Source of the DNA: Candidatus Gastranaerophilales bacterium
Lineage (GTDB): Bacteria; Cyanobacteriota; Vampirovibrionia; Gastranaerophilales; Gastranaerophilaceae
Assembly (NCBI GenBank): GCA_944327255.1
Contig: CALVHA010000015.1
Span: 1 to 61,462, forward strand
Length of the DNA: 61,462 bases
Direction: 5' to 3'
A program made the translations under genes and the position numbers. Positions 18,250-26,624 of this stretch are shown here, piece by piece (positions within the stretch are counted from its first letter, which is position 1; each line of letters begins with the position of its first letter). The notes below the pieces were generated by a model. It was not told where the DNA came from. It searched no databases and worked only from the letters and a program-made list of their open reading frames with translations.

Positions 18250-20103
18250 ATGAGAAAACTATTTATAATATTAACTTTATTTTTTACATTTACACTAAGC
18301 TTTATTTCTCAAACATTTGCCGCAGAAGTTCCCATTTTTAAGATAACCTCTGCAAGTATAGATACTTCTAATGCTCTTATATCATTAACATCTTCTGTTC
18401 TTGAAGCAATGCCGGATATTGATAGTATTAAAGTAATAAAAATGTCTAATCCTACCAGAATTTATTTTGATTTGCCAAATTCAGATCTTGCAATTCCTAA
18501 AAAAGAGTGGAAATTTGCTTCAAGCGGTATTAAACAGGTTAAGATATCTCAATTTTCAACTAATCCTGATTTAGTCAGAGTTGTTATATATTTTGATGAT
18601 GACTATGATATTTCTAATATGCAGTTCTTAAAACTTCCAAACGGGGTTATTATTAAATTTAAGAATGCTATTGCTCAAAACCCTTTTATGCAAAATACAT
18701 ACAGGGATGATCATGCATCTTCCAGTGATTTTTATGAATACTTAACAGTTACAACTCCTACAGGTTCAAATGATGCTCTTTCTCAGATTAATGAGGCTTT
18801 TAATACCCAAACTTCTGCTTTTTTAAAACAAGAATTGAAACTTAATACTAAATATTATGTTGACAAAGTTATTCCCAAGGATGGGGCTGTGCTCTTAAGT
18901 GGTTTGGGATCTGTAGGAATAGAAAAACCTATGGTTTTGACAAATCCTATGAGGATTATATTTGATATCCCGAATGCTCTTGTTAATCCTGGTATAAGGA
19001 ATAAAGAATACAGTCTCGGCGGAGAAGATAAATTTAAAATAGGACAATTCTCCGTTAATAAAGCAAGAGTGGTTATTACAACTCCTGATGTTGAAAAATA
19101 TATCCCTATTTATTCAAAAGATAATCAGGCTTTACTAATAGGGAATATAGATAAGCTGAATTACTCTATGATTCCTTCTCCTTCAGGAGATATTACTGGA
19201 TATTCTAATTATAAAATAGATTCCCAATCAAGTGCAATGACGCTGAATTTCAATACTCCTCTGGTTCATGGTTTTGACAGGACTAACTCTGAGGTAATTG
19301 TATACTTGTATAATATAATAGGGTTTGATGATGAAACTTTTAAAAAGGCTTTTACAGGGACTATTTTTGAAAAAGCTGAAATTACAGGTCTGACTCGAGG
19401 ATTAAAATTAACCATCCCTATTGAATACGGTAGCTTGGTTACCGCTTTTACCGGAGCAGACGGAAAGTCTTTAAAAATTCAGATTAAAGTTCCTATGACT
19501 CAGGACGAGAAAAAAGAGACTGCTGCGCTCAATCCTCCTGCAACGACGATTTCTCCTAAAGGTTCTGCTGGGAAACATAAAGTTGTTATAGATGCTGGTC
19601 ACGGTGGTTCTGATTGTGGTGCAATGAGGAATGGAGCGCAGGAAAAGCATATTACTCTGGATGTGGCAAAGCGAGTTGAAAAACTATTAAAACAGCAGGG
19701 ATACGGGGTTTTAATGACACGCTCTGATGATACTTTTGTTTCCCTCGCTGACAGGGTTGCTTACAGTGAAGCATATGATCCAGATATTTTTGTAAGTATT
19801 CATGTGAATTCCAGTACAAGCGACTCTTCAAAAGGGGTAGAAACTCATTATTATCATCAGGAAAGTCTTCCGCTTGCCCAAACGGTTCATGCCTCTCTGG
19901 CAAGTGCTGTGGATTCTCCAAACAGAGGTTTGTTTAAATCTAAGTTCTATGTAATTAATCACACAACAGATCCTGCAATTCTTGTGGAAATAGGCTTTAT
20001 TTCCAATACATCGGAACGGGCTCAGCTGTTAAGTGAATCAAGAAAGCAGGCAACTGCTAAGGCGATAGTGGAGGGAATTAACAATTATTTCAAAAATAAA
20101 TAA
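18250..20103 (+). CDS. N-acetylmuramoyl-L-alanine amidase with AMIN domains
   Basis: Secreted cell-wall hydrolase that cleaves the bond between MurNAc and the stem peptide, probably at division. It has a Sec signal peptide (residues 1-24, ending FAA), beta-rich AMIN-type repeats (about 35-135, 205-290 and 320-415), a short linker and an Amidase_3 domain (about 440-615). The zinc site shows DAGHGG (H451), the Glu in GAQEK, SIHVN and the catalytic Glu in LVEIGF. AMIN plus Amidase_3 is the cyanobacterial AmiC layout; AMIN localises the enzyme by binding peptidoglycan. The final 20 bases overlap the proposed murI start. It could be a target of FtsEX-type control. Confidence 0.92.
   Translation: MRKLFIILTLFFTFTLSFISQTFAAEVPIFKITSASIDTSNALISLTSSVLEAMPDIDSIKVIKMSNPTRIYFDLPNSDLAIPKKEWKFASSGIKQVKISQFSTNPDLVRVVIYFDDDYDISNMQFLKLPNGVIIKFKNAIAQNPFMQNTYRDDHASSSDFYEYLTVTTPTGSNDALSQINEAFNTQTSAFLKQELKLNTKYYVDKVIPKDGAVLLSGLGSVGIEKPMVLTNPMRIIFDIPNALVNPGIRNKEYSLGGEDKFKIGQFSVNKARVVITTPDVEKYIPIYSKDNQALLIGNIDKLNYSMIPSPSGDITGYSNYKIDSQSSAMTLNFNTPLVHGFDRTNSEVIVYLYNIIGFDDETFKKAFTGTIFEKAEITGLTRGLKLTIPIEYGSLVTAFTGADGKSLKIQIKVPMTQDEKKETAALNPPATTISPKGSAGKHKVVIDAGHGGSDCGAMRNGAQEKHITLDVAKRVEKLLKQQGYGVLMTRSDDTFVSLADRVAYSEAYDPDIFVSIHVNSSTSDSSKGVETHYYHQESLPLAQTVHASLASAVDSPNRGLFKSKFYVINHTTDPAILVEIGFISNTSERAQLLSESRKQATAKAIVEGINNYFKNK
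20070..20086 (+). promoter_or_regulatory. Ribosome-binding site and ATT start proposed for murI
   Basis: GGAGGG (20070-20075, preceded by T of GTGGAGGG) lies inside the amidase gene, eight bases before an in-frame ATT at 20084. No ATG, GTG or TTG exists in the murI frame between the upstream stop (20066-20068) and the conserved N-terminal motif. Confidence 0.5.
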
Positions 20104-20875
20104 AAATTGCCCCATAGGTTTTTTTGACTCTGGTGTCGGTGGGCTTACGGTTCTTTCGGAATTCAGAAAGCTCTTGCCGGCCGAGAATTGTATTTATTTC
20201 GGTGATACTAAAAATATGCCTTACGGTGAAAAGTCAAAAGAACAGTTAATTGAATATTCTAAAAAAGCTTTTGATTTCTTTTGTGAAAAAAATGTTAAAG
20301 CTGTTGTAATGGCTTGTAACACTACTTCTGCAACAGTTTATGATATCTTAAAAGATGATTATGATTTTAAATTATATCCTATTATTCAGTCAGTGACGGA
20401 AATCTTGGCTCATCTTCCTATAAATAAGATCGGAGTTTTTGCAACTGAGGCTACTATTAATTCTCATGCATATTCTGCTGGCATTAATCTCGTTAATCCT
20501 GATATGGAAGTTATAGAAATTGCGTGTCCAGAGTGGGTGAAAATTGTTGAAGAACACAGGGAAAACTCTTCGATATTAGAATTAAAAACCAAAATAGATG
20601 AGATGAATCTTTATACCCCTGATAAAATAGTTCTCGGATGTACTCATTATCCTTATCTTTTAGGTCAGTTGAGTAAATTGATAAATGGAGATATCTTTAT
20701 TAATCCGGCAAGAAGTTTTGTAGAGTTTATAAAAAGTGATTTAGATAGTTTAAATCTTCTCACTGATTTATCCGGAATCGGCAAAGAGGAATTTTTCGTA
20801 AGTGCATCACCTTCAAATTTTAAGCTGGCATCAGAGGTGTTTTATAATATTTCATCTCCTGTAATCCTGTTATAA
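20084..20875 (+). CDS. murI: Glutamate racemase, with non-canonical start
   Basis: Converts L- to D-glutamate for peptidoglycan. The frame contains the N-terminal PIGFFDSGVGGLTVL motif (from 20111; catalytic-site Asp and Ser), the first catalytic Cys in MACNTTSAT and the second in LGCTHYPYL. The first in-frame TTG (20174) would remove the conserved motif and has no SD. Upstream, the only near-cognate choices are ATT at 20084 or 20087 and ATA at 20096; a strong SD favours ATT at 20084, giving 263 residues, a normal MurI length. The start overlaps the amidase by 20 bases in the +1 frame. The gene product is firm; the start is inference. Confidence 0.85.
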   Translation: MISKINKNCPIGFFDSGVGGLTVLSEFRKLLPAENCIYFGDTKNMPYGEKSKEQLIEYSKKAFDFFCEKNVKAVVMACNTTSATVYDILKDDYDFKLYPIIQSVTEILAHLPINKIGVFATEATINSHAYSAGINLVNPDMEVIEIACPEWVKIVEEHRENSSILELKTKIDEMNLYTPDKIVLGCTHYPYLLGQLSKLINGDIFINPARSFVEFIKSDLDSLNLLTDLSGIGKEEFFVSASPSNFKLASEVFYNISSPVILL

Positions 20876-20991
20876 TGCGCTGTTTTATTCTTTGTTAAAA
20901 TATTTGTAAAGTTTTTTAAAATTGCTAGCAAAAATAATTTTTCTTTGTTTTAAAATAAATGTAGAAGATATTACATTTAGTTTGGTGGAAC

Positions 20992-21963
20992 ATGAATATA
21001 CAACCTTTAAATTACAATTTTACCCGAAAACATCGACTTAAGTCGGATTATGGACAAGCGAATCCAAATTATAAGAATAAGAGTGTGGATTTGTGCGGAC
21101 AAGAGAATAAAAGAGGAAATATATCGTTTAGCGGTGGCCAAGAGCAGAGTGTGGCTGCCGCTAATACGTTTATGGGAAAAATTTTAAAAAGCAGTACTTT
21201 TGACTGGCTTACAAAATTTTCCGGTAATCATAACATTGCAAGTTCGGCATTGATCTCCTTATTTCTAGCAGGCTTTTTAAGGCCGGCTGCTACTGTTGCT
21301 TTGCCCGGGAAAAAAGATAAAGATGACAAAATATATGCAGCCGGGCATTCAATGGCATCAGGGATAATGGGCTTTGGTTTTTCTACTATTATAACAAGTC
21401 CACTTGATACAGGTAGCCATTTTATGTTAGAAGATGGTAAAAAAAGGAGTAAAGAAGATTTTAAACAGTTATCTCAAGATGAAATCCGTAAAATTTTGGC
21501 TGAAGAATATCGTATGGACGAAAAAGATATCCAAAAATGTATAGATGAAAATAATGCTGAAAAAATTATTGCCAGAAAATTTGATAAGGGCATTAAAAAA
21601 ATAACAACAAGGACAGATAGAATAAATGAATTACAGCGTAAATTGAAGGGTACATTAACGGATGCGGAACGAGCAGCAATTAAAAAAGAAATATTATCAT
21701 TAGAAAGTCGTATAAAAGCTTTTGATGTCACAATGAAAAATGTTGTTGATTGGGGTATTGCAATCCCAAGAGCTGCTCTGACTATTGCATTAATTCCTCC
21801 TATATTAAAATACGTTTTCCATCTGGAAAAAGGAAAAGGGAAAAAGACACCGGTACCTGTAGAAACTACAAGTGAGGTTGCAATGAATGCCGCAAATGAT
21901 ACTCAAGGAATATCCAATTTTATGAAAAAATCTATGAATGATTTTGCTGGAGGTCAAAGATAA
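20992..21963 (+). CDS. Lineage-type membrane protein with N-terminal FSGG motif
   Basis: A 323-residue protein of unknown function. The N terminus is polar, without a signal peptide, and ends in ISFSGG (about 44-49). Hydrophobic segments lie near 83-105 (IASSALISLFLAGFLRPAA), 118-136 and 250-275, separated by a charged, coiled-coil-like region (about 150-245) rich in Lys, Glu and Arg. The C terminus is polar. The SD is weak (TTGGTGG). Its stop overlaps the start of the next gene (TAATG), so they form a pair. Similar proteins with F-S/T-G motifs are, to my knowledge, common in Gastranaerophilales. No function can be assigned. Confidence 0.75.
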   Translation: MNIQPLNYNFTRKHRLKSDYGQANPNYKNKSVDLCGQENKRGNISFSGGQEQSVAAANTFMGKILKSSTFDWLTKFSGNHNIASSALISLFLAGFLRPAATVALPGKKDKDDKIYAAGHSMASGIMGFGFSTIITSPLDTGSHFMLEDGKKRSKEDFKQLSQDEIRKILAEEYRMDEKDIQKCIDENNAEKIIARKFDKGIKKITTRTDRINELQRKLKGTLTDAERAAIKKEILSLESRIKAFDVTMKNVVDWGIAIPRAALTIALIPPILKYVFHLEKGKGKKTPVPVETTSEVAMNAANDTQGISNFMKKSMNDFAGGQR

Positions 21964-22736
21964 TGAATATTACATTTAATCCATATAATTCATATACAAC
22001 GTCAAATAGATGTAACCCAAGACCTCAGGCATTTACCGGAAAATATGATAATTTTTGTACCTGGGTTGGTAAAAATGTTTCAAGACGCCTTTTTGATAAT
22101 GGTTTTATTGATGGTATTGCAGGTAAAGTGCAAGGTAAAGATAATGCTATTAAATTCTTCCTTATTGGAGGATCTGCATTGACAAGTGGTGTTTATATGC
22201 AACAGACTCTTATCAATAAAAAAATGGATAAGGACAGAAAGAAGACATTGGCTGTAAACCAATTCTTAACTTTTCTTCTTTCAACTGCCGGCGCTTTGCT
22301 TTTGGATAAGCATTTGAAAACTTGGTGGGACAAAAAGAAAGACCAGTTTTTTGACTTAAAAGTTCCAAATGCTGAAGATATCCGTAATAGTATGAAGCAG
22401 ATGAATGAAAAAATTAAGTTGAAAAATGAAAAGATTGCGGATGCAGATAAAGAACCTTTATATAAATTGGGTTCTTATCTTGAAAAATTTGGAAAGAAAC
22501 ATTTCTTAAATGAAGATGATTATAAGGCATTTATGACAAAATATAAAGGTTTTGGGGAACTTCGTTCAATCATTGTATTTGCTATGGTATACAGATTCTT
22601 GGTTCCGTTAATGGTTACAAAACCTGCAAATTTCCTTTGTGATAAATATTTGGCTCATAAAAAAGCTAAAGATTCTGAAAAATTACAGCAGGCAGAGCTT
22701 AAACCGCAGGGTTCTAATATAAAAACTGCTGCATAA
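21963..22736 (+). CDS. Lineage-type membrane protein with N-terminal FTGK motif
   Basis: A 257-residue protein of unknown function, coupled to the preceding gene by a one-base TAATG overlap. It has an N-terminal AFTGK motif (about 23-27), hydrophobic segments near 65-83 and 93-112, a charged helical region (about 115-190), a further hydrophobic segment (about 200-222) and a polar tail. The order of parts (polar leader, F-x-G motif, hydrophobic pair, charged middle, hydrophobic end) mirrors the upstream protein, so the two may be distant paralogues or partners in one complex. A terminator follows 15 bases downstream. Confidence 0.75.
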   Translation: MNITFNPYNSYTTSNRCNPRPQAFTGKYDNFCTWVGKNVSRRLFDNGFIDGIAGKVQGKDNAIKFFLIGGSALTSGVYMQQTLINKKMDKDRKKTLAVNQFLTFLLSTAGALLLDKHLKTWWDKKKDQFFDLKVPNAEDIRNSMKQMNEKIKLKNEKIADADKEPLYKLGSYLEKFGKKHFLNEDDYKAFMTKYKGFGELRSIIVFAMVYRFLVPLMVTKPANFLCDKYLAHKKAKDSEKLQQAELKPQGSNIKTAA

Positions 22737-22751
22737 TTAAGTGATTATTAC

Positions 22752-22789
22752 AAAAACGGGGCGGATAATTTACATTTGCCCCGTTTTTT
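22752..22789 (+). terminator. Rho-independent terminator
   Basis: AAAAACGGGGC pairs with GCCCCGTTTTT around a 15-base loop; the T-run follows directly. It closes the operon of the two membrane proteins. Confidence 0.9.
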
Positions 22790-22805
22790 AGCATGTTTAT
22801 GTTAA

Positions 22806-22811
22806 TATAAT
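22806..22811 (+). promoter_or_regulatory. -10 element of the symporter gene, implying a leaderless mRNA
   Basis: TATAAT ends six bases before the ATG at 22818, with no SD between. Transcription would start at or next to the start codon. Confidence 0.5.
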
Positions 22812-22817
22812 TGTACT

Positions 22818-24332
22818 ATGAATTTAGATAGCGCAATTGATAGTTTTTTATCACCTATAGCCGATAAGATTTCAGGAATAATATTCAGCTCAGTAACCAT
22901 ACATGGTGTGAAAGTTGAATTTTTAGTTGTCCTTTTGATGACTGCAGCTTTATATTTTACGTTTAGGACAAAGTTTATCGGTTTTTGGGGTTTTAAACAC
23001 GCAATAAAGCTTATAACGGAAAATTATGAACATAAAGATTTAATTGTGCGAAAAAAACATGGAGAAGTTTCTGCTTTTCAGGCTTTGACCGCGACAATTT
23101 CGGCATCTGCCGGTATCGGTAATGTAGCAGGATCTGCAGCGGCTGTTTCTATAGGCGGTCCTGGAGTTATTTTCTGGATGATGGTTGCGGGAATTTTTTC
23201 TATGGCTTTGAAGTTTGCGGAAGTTTTGCTCGGACTTAAATTTCGTAAAATTAATAAAGATGGTTCAGTTGATGGTGGACCTATGTATTATATTATGAGT
23301 GGCTTAAAAAATCATAAAATAATTGGTCCGTTTGCACCTTTTTTAGCTAAAAGCTACGCTGTTTGTTGTATTTTTGCAATGATAGGCGGATGGAATTTAT
23401 TTCAGATAAATGCAATGACAACTCAGATTACTGAAGTGACAGGTGGAGAGGCGAGTTTCTTCCATAATCAGAGTTGGGTATTAGGATTAATTGTTGCGGT
23501 GATTACGTATGTGACAATTATCGGTGGAATTAAAGCGATAGGCAAGTTTACCTCTAAGGTGACACCTGTTATGTGCAGTTTGTATGTTTTATCGGCATTC
23601 ATTATTTGTATAATGAATATTGGACATTTGCCGCATACCATTCATGTTATTCTGACGGAGGCTTTTAAGCCTAAAGCTATAGAAGGTGGTGTATTTGCTT
23701 GCATGCTATGGGGATTTAGAAGGGCAATGTTTGCGAATGAGGCTGGACTTGGAACGGCTCCTATTGCTTTTTCTGCAGTTAGAACTAATAAACCTGTAGC
23801 CCAAGCTTTTATTGCCATGCTTCAGCCGTTTGTTGATACTGTTATTGTTGGAGCCGCTACTGCTTTTGTTATTGTTGTTAGCGGAGTATATTTACAATCT
23901 TCGGGATTGGCGGGTATTGAATTAACTTCAAAAGCGTTCGCGACTGTTTGTCCGTTTTTCCCGATATTATTGACGTTTATGGCAAGTTGTTTTGTTTTAT
24001 CGACCATGCTCTGCGGATCTTATTATGGGATTAAGGGATGGACGTTTTTGTTTGGTGATACAAAATTGACAACAAGGACTTTTCAGGTTATATATTGTAT
24101 ATTCATTATCATTGGTTCTGCCATGAATTTTAAAAGTATAATTAATCTTTCTGATGCATTTACTTTATTTCTGGCTGTTCCGAATTTAATAGCAGTTTTC
24201 ATACTTTCGGATGTTGTTATTAAAGAATTAAAAAGGTATTGTAAAAAATATAACGTTGGCTTATTTAAAATAGAAGAAGAGGAGATTGAAGATGAAAAAA
24301 AATTGTCTGGAGATAGTAAGACAAAAATGTGA
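22818..24332 (+). CDS. Sodium:alanine/glycine symporter (AGCS family)
   Basis: Polytopic transporter of 504 residues with about ten membrane segments. It imports small amino acids such as alanine or glycine together with Na+ (family knowledge). The conserved stretch GEVSAFQALTATISASAGIG (about 82-101) and the following GNVAGSAAAVSIGGPG region contain the AGCS substrate-binding loop; DGGPMYYI is near 152-159 and the helix with FANEAGLGTAP near 305. The C-terminal tail is acidic. There is no SD; a TATAAT six bases upstream suggests a leaderless message. It overlaps the uracil-DNA glycosylase gene by 41 bases. Confidence 0.9.
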   Translation: MNLDSAIDSFLSPIADKISGIIFSSVTIHGVKVEFLVVLLMTAALYFTFRTKFIGFWGFKHAIKLITENYEHKDLIVRKKHGEVSAFQALTATISASAGIGNVAGSAAAVSIGGPGVIFWMMVAGIFSMALKFAEVLLGLKFRKINKDGSVDGGPMYYIMSGLKNHKIIGPFAPFLAKSYAVCCIFAMIGGWNLFQINAMTTQITEVTGGEASFFHNQSWVLGLIVAVITYVTIIGGIKAIGKFTSKVTPVMCSLYVLSAFIICIMNIGHLPHTIHVILTEAFKPKAIEGGVFACMLWGFRRAMFANEAGLGTAPIAFSAVRTNKPVAQAFIAMLQPFVDTVIVGAATAFVIVVSGVYLQSSGLAGIELTSKAFATVCPFFPILLTFMASCFVLSTMLCGSYYGIKGWTFLFGDTKLTTRTFQVIYCIFIIIGSAMNFKSIINLSDAFTLFLAVPNLIAVFILSDVVIKELKRYCKKYNVGLFKIEEEEIEDEKKLSGDSKTKM

Positions 24333-24957
24333 AAGCTGTCAGGGCTGTGCGTTAGCAAAATCTCGCAACAATGTTGTTTTCTCAGACGGGGATGCATCTA
24401 CTGCAAGAATCGTGTTAATCGGAGAAGCTCCAGGAGAAATGGAAGATGAAATCGGCAGACCGTTTGTTGGAAGAGCCGGACAACTTTTGAGTGACTTTTT
24501 GGCAGAAGCAGGAATTTCTCGTGACAAAGATGTATATATGATTAATACTGTCAAATGTCGTCCGCCTGAAAACAGAGTGCCTACTGATGAAGAAAAGGCC
24601 GCTTGCAGAAAATTCCTGGATGCTCAAATTGATATAATTAAGCCTGATGCGATTGTACTTTGTGGAGCTACTGCTTTAAAATCATTTGTAAATCTCGATA
24701 AAAAACAAACTATATCTAAGGTTAGAGGTCAATGGATGACTATTACAGTTGACGGTGTTGATTATAAAGCTATTACCATTTTCCACCCGTCATATTTATT
24801 GAGAAATCATTCTATGGAAGATGGATCTCCTAGAAGACTTATGCAGGAAGATTTAAAGAATATTAAAGATACAATCTTACCGGATGTAAATAATGTATTT
24901 ACTGACAATGTAACTTCTGGAAATAATATCACATTCGGTGCGTTAGTTGGTGCATAA
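24292..24957 (+). CDS. Family 4 uracil-DNA glycosylase (Fe-S)
   Basis: Removes uracil from DNA as the first step of base excision repair. The 221-residue protein shows family 4 motifs: GEAPGEMEDEIGRPFVGRAG near 46-65 (motif 1, with active-site Glu), a [4Fe-4S] set of Cys starting with CESCQGC (13-19) and continuing with VKCRPPENR and the conserved AACRKF, and the C-terminal motif FHPSYLLR. A TTG at 24286 is also in frame, but GGAG at 24281-24284 lies seven bases before the ATG at 24292. The 41-base overlap with the symporter gene indicates co-transcription. A terminator follows. Confidence 0.92.
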   Translation: MKKNCLEIVRQKCESCQGCALAKSRNNVVFSDGDASTARIVLIGEAPGEMEDEIGRPFVGRAGQLLSDFLAEAGISRDKDVYMINTVKCRPPENRVPTDEEKAACRKFLDAQIDIIKPDAIVLCGATALKSFVNLDKKQTISKVRGQWMTITVDGVDYKAITIFHPSYLLRNHSMEDGSPRRLMQEDLKNIKDTILPDVNNVFTDNVTSGNNITFGALVGA

Positions 24958-24972
24958 TATTTTTTATAAATT

Positions 24973-25010
24973 AAAACTCCCTTGTCGTTAGTTTCGGCGG
25001 GGAGTTTTTT
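24973..25010 (+). terminator. Rho-independent terminator after the uracil-DNA glycosylase gene
   Basis: AAAACTCCC pairs with GGGAGTTTT, followed by a T-run. Confidence 0.85.
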
Positions 25011-25067
25011 GTAAATTTATTGAAATATCGTGTGCTTTATATTAAAATTGTCACATGAGGGGGGAGA

Positions 25068-26624
25068 ATGAGAGATAAAATTGCCGTTATAATTGGTGCG
25101 GGACCAGCAGGATTGAGTGCTGCTTATAATTTTTTAACTAAAACCGATGATATTTTGCCGGTTGTCCTTGAGGAATTAGATTGTGTCGGTGGCATTTCAA
25201 GAACAGTTCATCATAACGGTAATGGTATAGATTTGGGTGGGCATAGATTATTTTCAAAAAATCAGGAAATTCTTGATTTTTGGGAAGAAATACTTCCGCT
25301 TCAAGGGAAACCTCCTATTGATGATAAAATTTTAGGGCGTAAGATTACCGTTTCGGAAAATGGGCCAGATCCTGATGAAACGGACAGGGTTATGCTTAAA
25401 AGAAAAAGGGTTTCAAGAATTTATTACTTAAGAAAATTTTTTGATTATCCTATAAGTCTCAAAGCTTCTACAATATTAAATATGGGGTTGGGAAGGACTT
25501 TCCGTGCAGGAATTAGTTATATTAAGTCTTGTTTTGTTAAACGTGAAGAAAAAAGTCTTGAAGATTTTATGATTAATAGATTTGGGACAGTTTTATATAA
25601 AATGTTTTTTGAGAAATATACTCAGAAGGTTTGGGGATTACATCCGAGAGATATTTCAAAAGAATGGGGTGAACAACGTATAAAGGGATTATCGCTTTCT
25701 AAAGCAGTCTTAAATGCTATTTTATCTCCTTTAAAATTAATTTCTGCTAAGCAAAAAGAAACTTCATTGATTGAAGAATATTTTTATCCAAAATATGGCT
25801 GTGGACAACTATGGGATTTTATGGCTGATGAAATCAGGCGTATGGGTGGAGAAATTCATTTGAATACAAAAGTTACCGGGTTTGATTTTGATGGCGAAAA
25901 TATTAGGGCTGTTATAGCTTTAGAAGATGGCATAAAAAGGAGTTTCAGAGGGAATTATTATGTTTCTTCAATGCCTGTAAAGGATTTGGTTTGTGCTTTG
26001 GGGGATAAAGTTCCACAGAATGTTAAAAATATTGCAAATGCACTTCCATATAGAGACTATATGCTTGTTGGTTATTATTGCAATAAGATTAATCTAAAAA
26101 ATAATACAAAAATCCCAACAATCAATAATATTTGTCCTGACAGCTGGATTTATATTCAGGAAGATGATATTGTGGCAGGGCGTTTGCAAATTATGAATAA
26201 TTGGTCACCTTATCTGGTTAAAGATTTTAAAAATAAGGTGTTTATAAGTCTTGAATATTTCTGTAACGAAGATGATGAAATGTGGAATTTATCTGATGAT
26301 GAGATGATTAATTTTGGAATTTCCGAGCTTGAAAAATTGAATATTCTCACAAAAGAAAACGTTATTGATAGTGTGAGAGTAAGAGTTAAAAAAGCTTATC
26401 CCGCTTATTTTGGTGTGTATAAAGATTTTGACATTGTAAAAAATTATATTACAAATATTTCAAATTTATATTGTATAGGCAGAAACGGACAGCATAAATA
26501 TAATAATATGGATCATTCTATGTTGAGTGGAATTGAGACTGTTAATGTTATTAAGGGTAATTTAGATAAAAATATTCTGTGGGCTGTGAATACAGAGAAG
26601 GAATATCATGAAGTCAAAAGTTAA
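25068..26624 (+). CDS. FAD-dependent oxidoreductase (amine oxidase/UDP-galactopyranose mutase-like)
   Basis: A 518-residue flavoprotein. The N-terminal Rossmann motif GAGPAG is at 10-15, with the adenine-binding acidic residue at the end of strand 2 and a GG doublet followed by DLGGHRLF (about 55-62). This fits the family that includes protoporphyrinogen oxidases, UDP-galactopyranose mutases and desaturases. The segment KYTQKVWGLHPRDIS (about 184-198) resembles UGM-like proteins found in polysaccharide loci, so a sugar or lipid-linked substrate is more likely than haem. Strong SD (GGGGGGAG). It overlaps the following GT-C gene by 17 bases, which supports a role in glycan synthesis. Confidence 0.78.
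   Translation: MRDKIAVIIGAGPAGLSAAYNFLTKTDDILPVVLEELDCVGGISRTVHHNGNGIDLGGHRLFSKNQEILDFWEEILPLQGKPPIDDKILGRKITVSENGPDPDETDRVMLKRKRVSRIYYLRKFFDYPISLKASTILNMGLGRTFRAGISYIKSCFVKREEKSLEDFMINRFGTVLYKMFFEKYTQKVWGLHPRDISKEWGEQRIKGLSLSKAVLNAILSPLKLISAKQKETSLIEEYFYPKYGCGQLWDFMADEIRRMGGEIHLNTKVTGFDFDGENIRAVIALEDGIKRSFRGNYYVSSMPVKDLVCALGDKVPQNVKNIANALPYRDYMLVGYYCNKINLKNNTKIPTINNICPDSWIYIQEDDIVAGRLQIMNNWSPYLVKDFKNKVFISLEYFCNEDDEMWNLSDDEMINFGISELEKLNILTKENVIDSVRVRVKKAYPAYFGVYKDFDIVKNYITNISNLYCIGRNGQHKYNNMDHSMLSGIETVNVIKGNLDKNILWAVNTEKEYHEVKS

Noticed and set aside
20174..20176. TTG at 20174 as the murI start
   Set aside because: It would remove the conserved DSGVGG motif and has no SD; an upstream start fits better.
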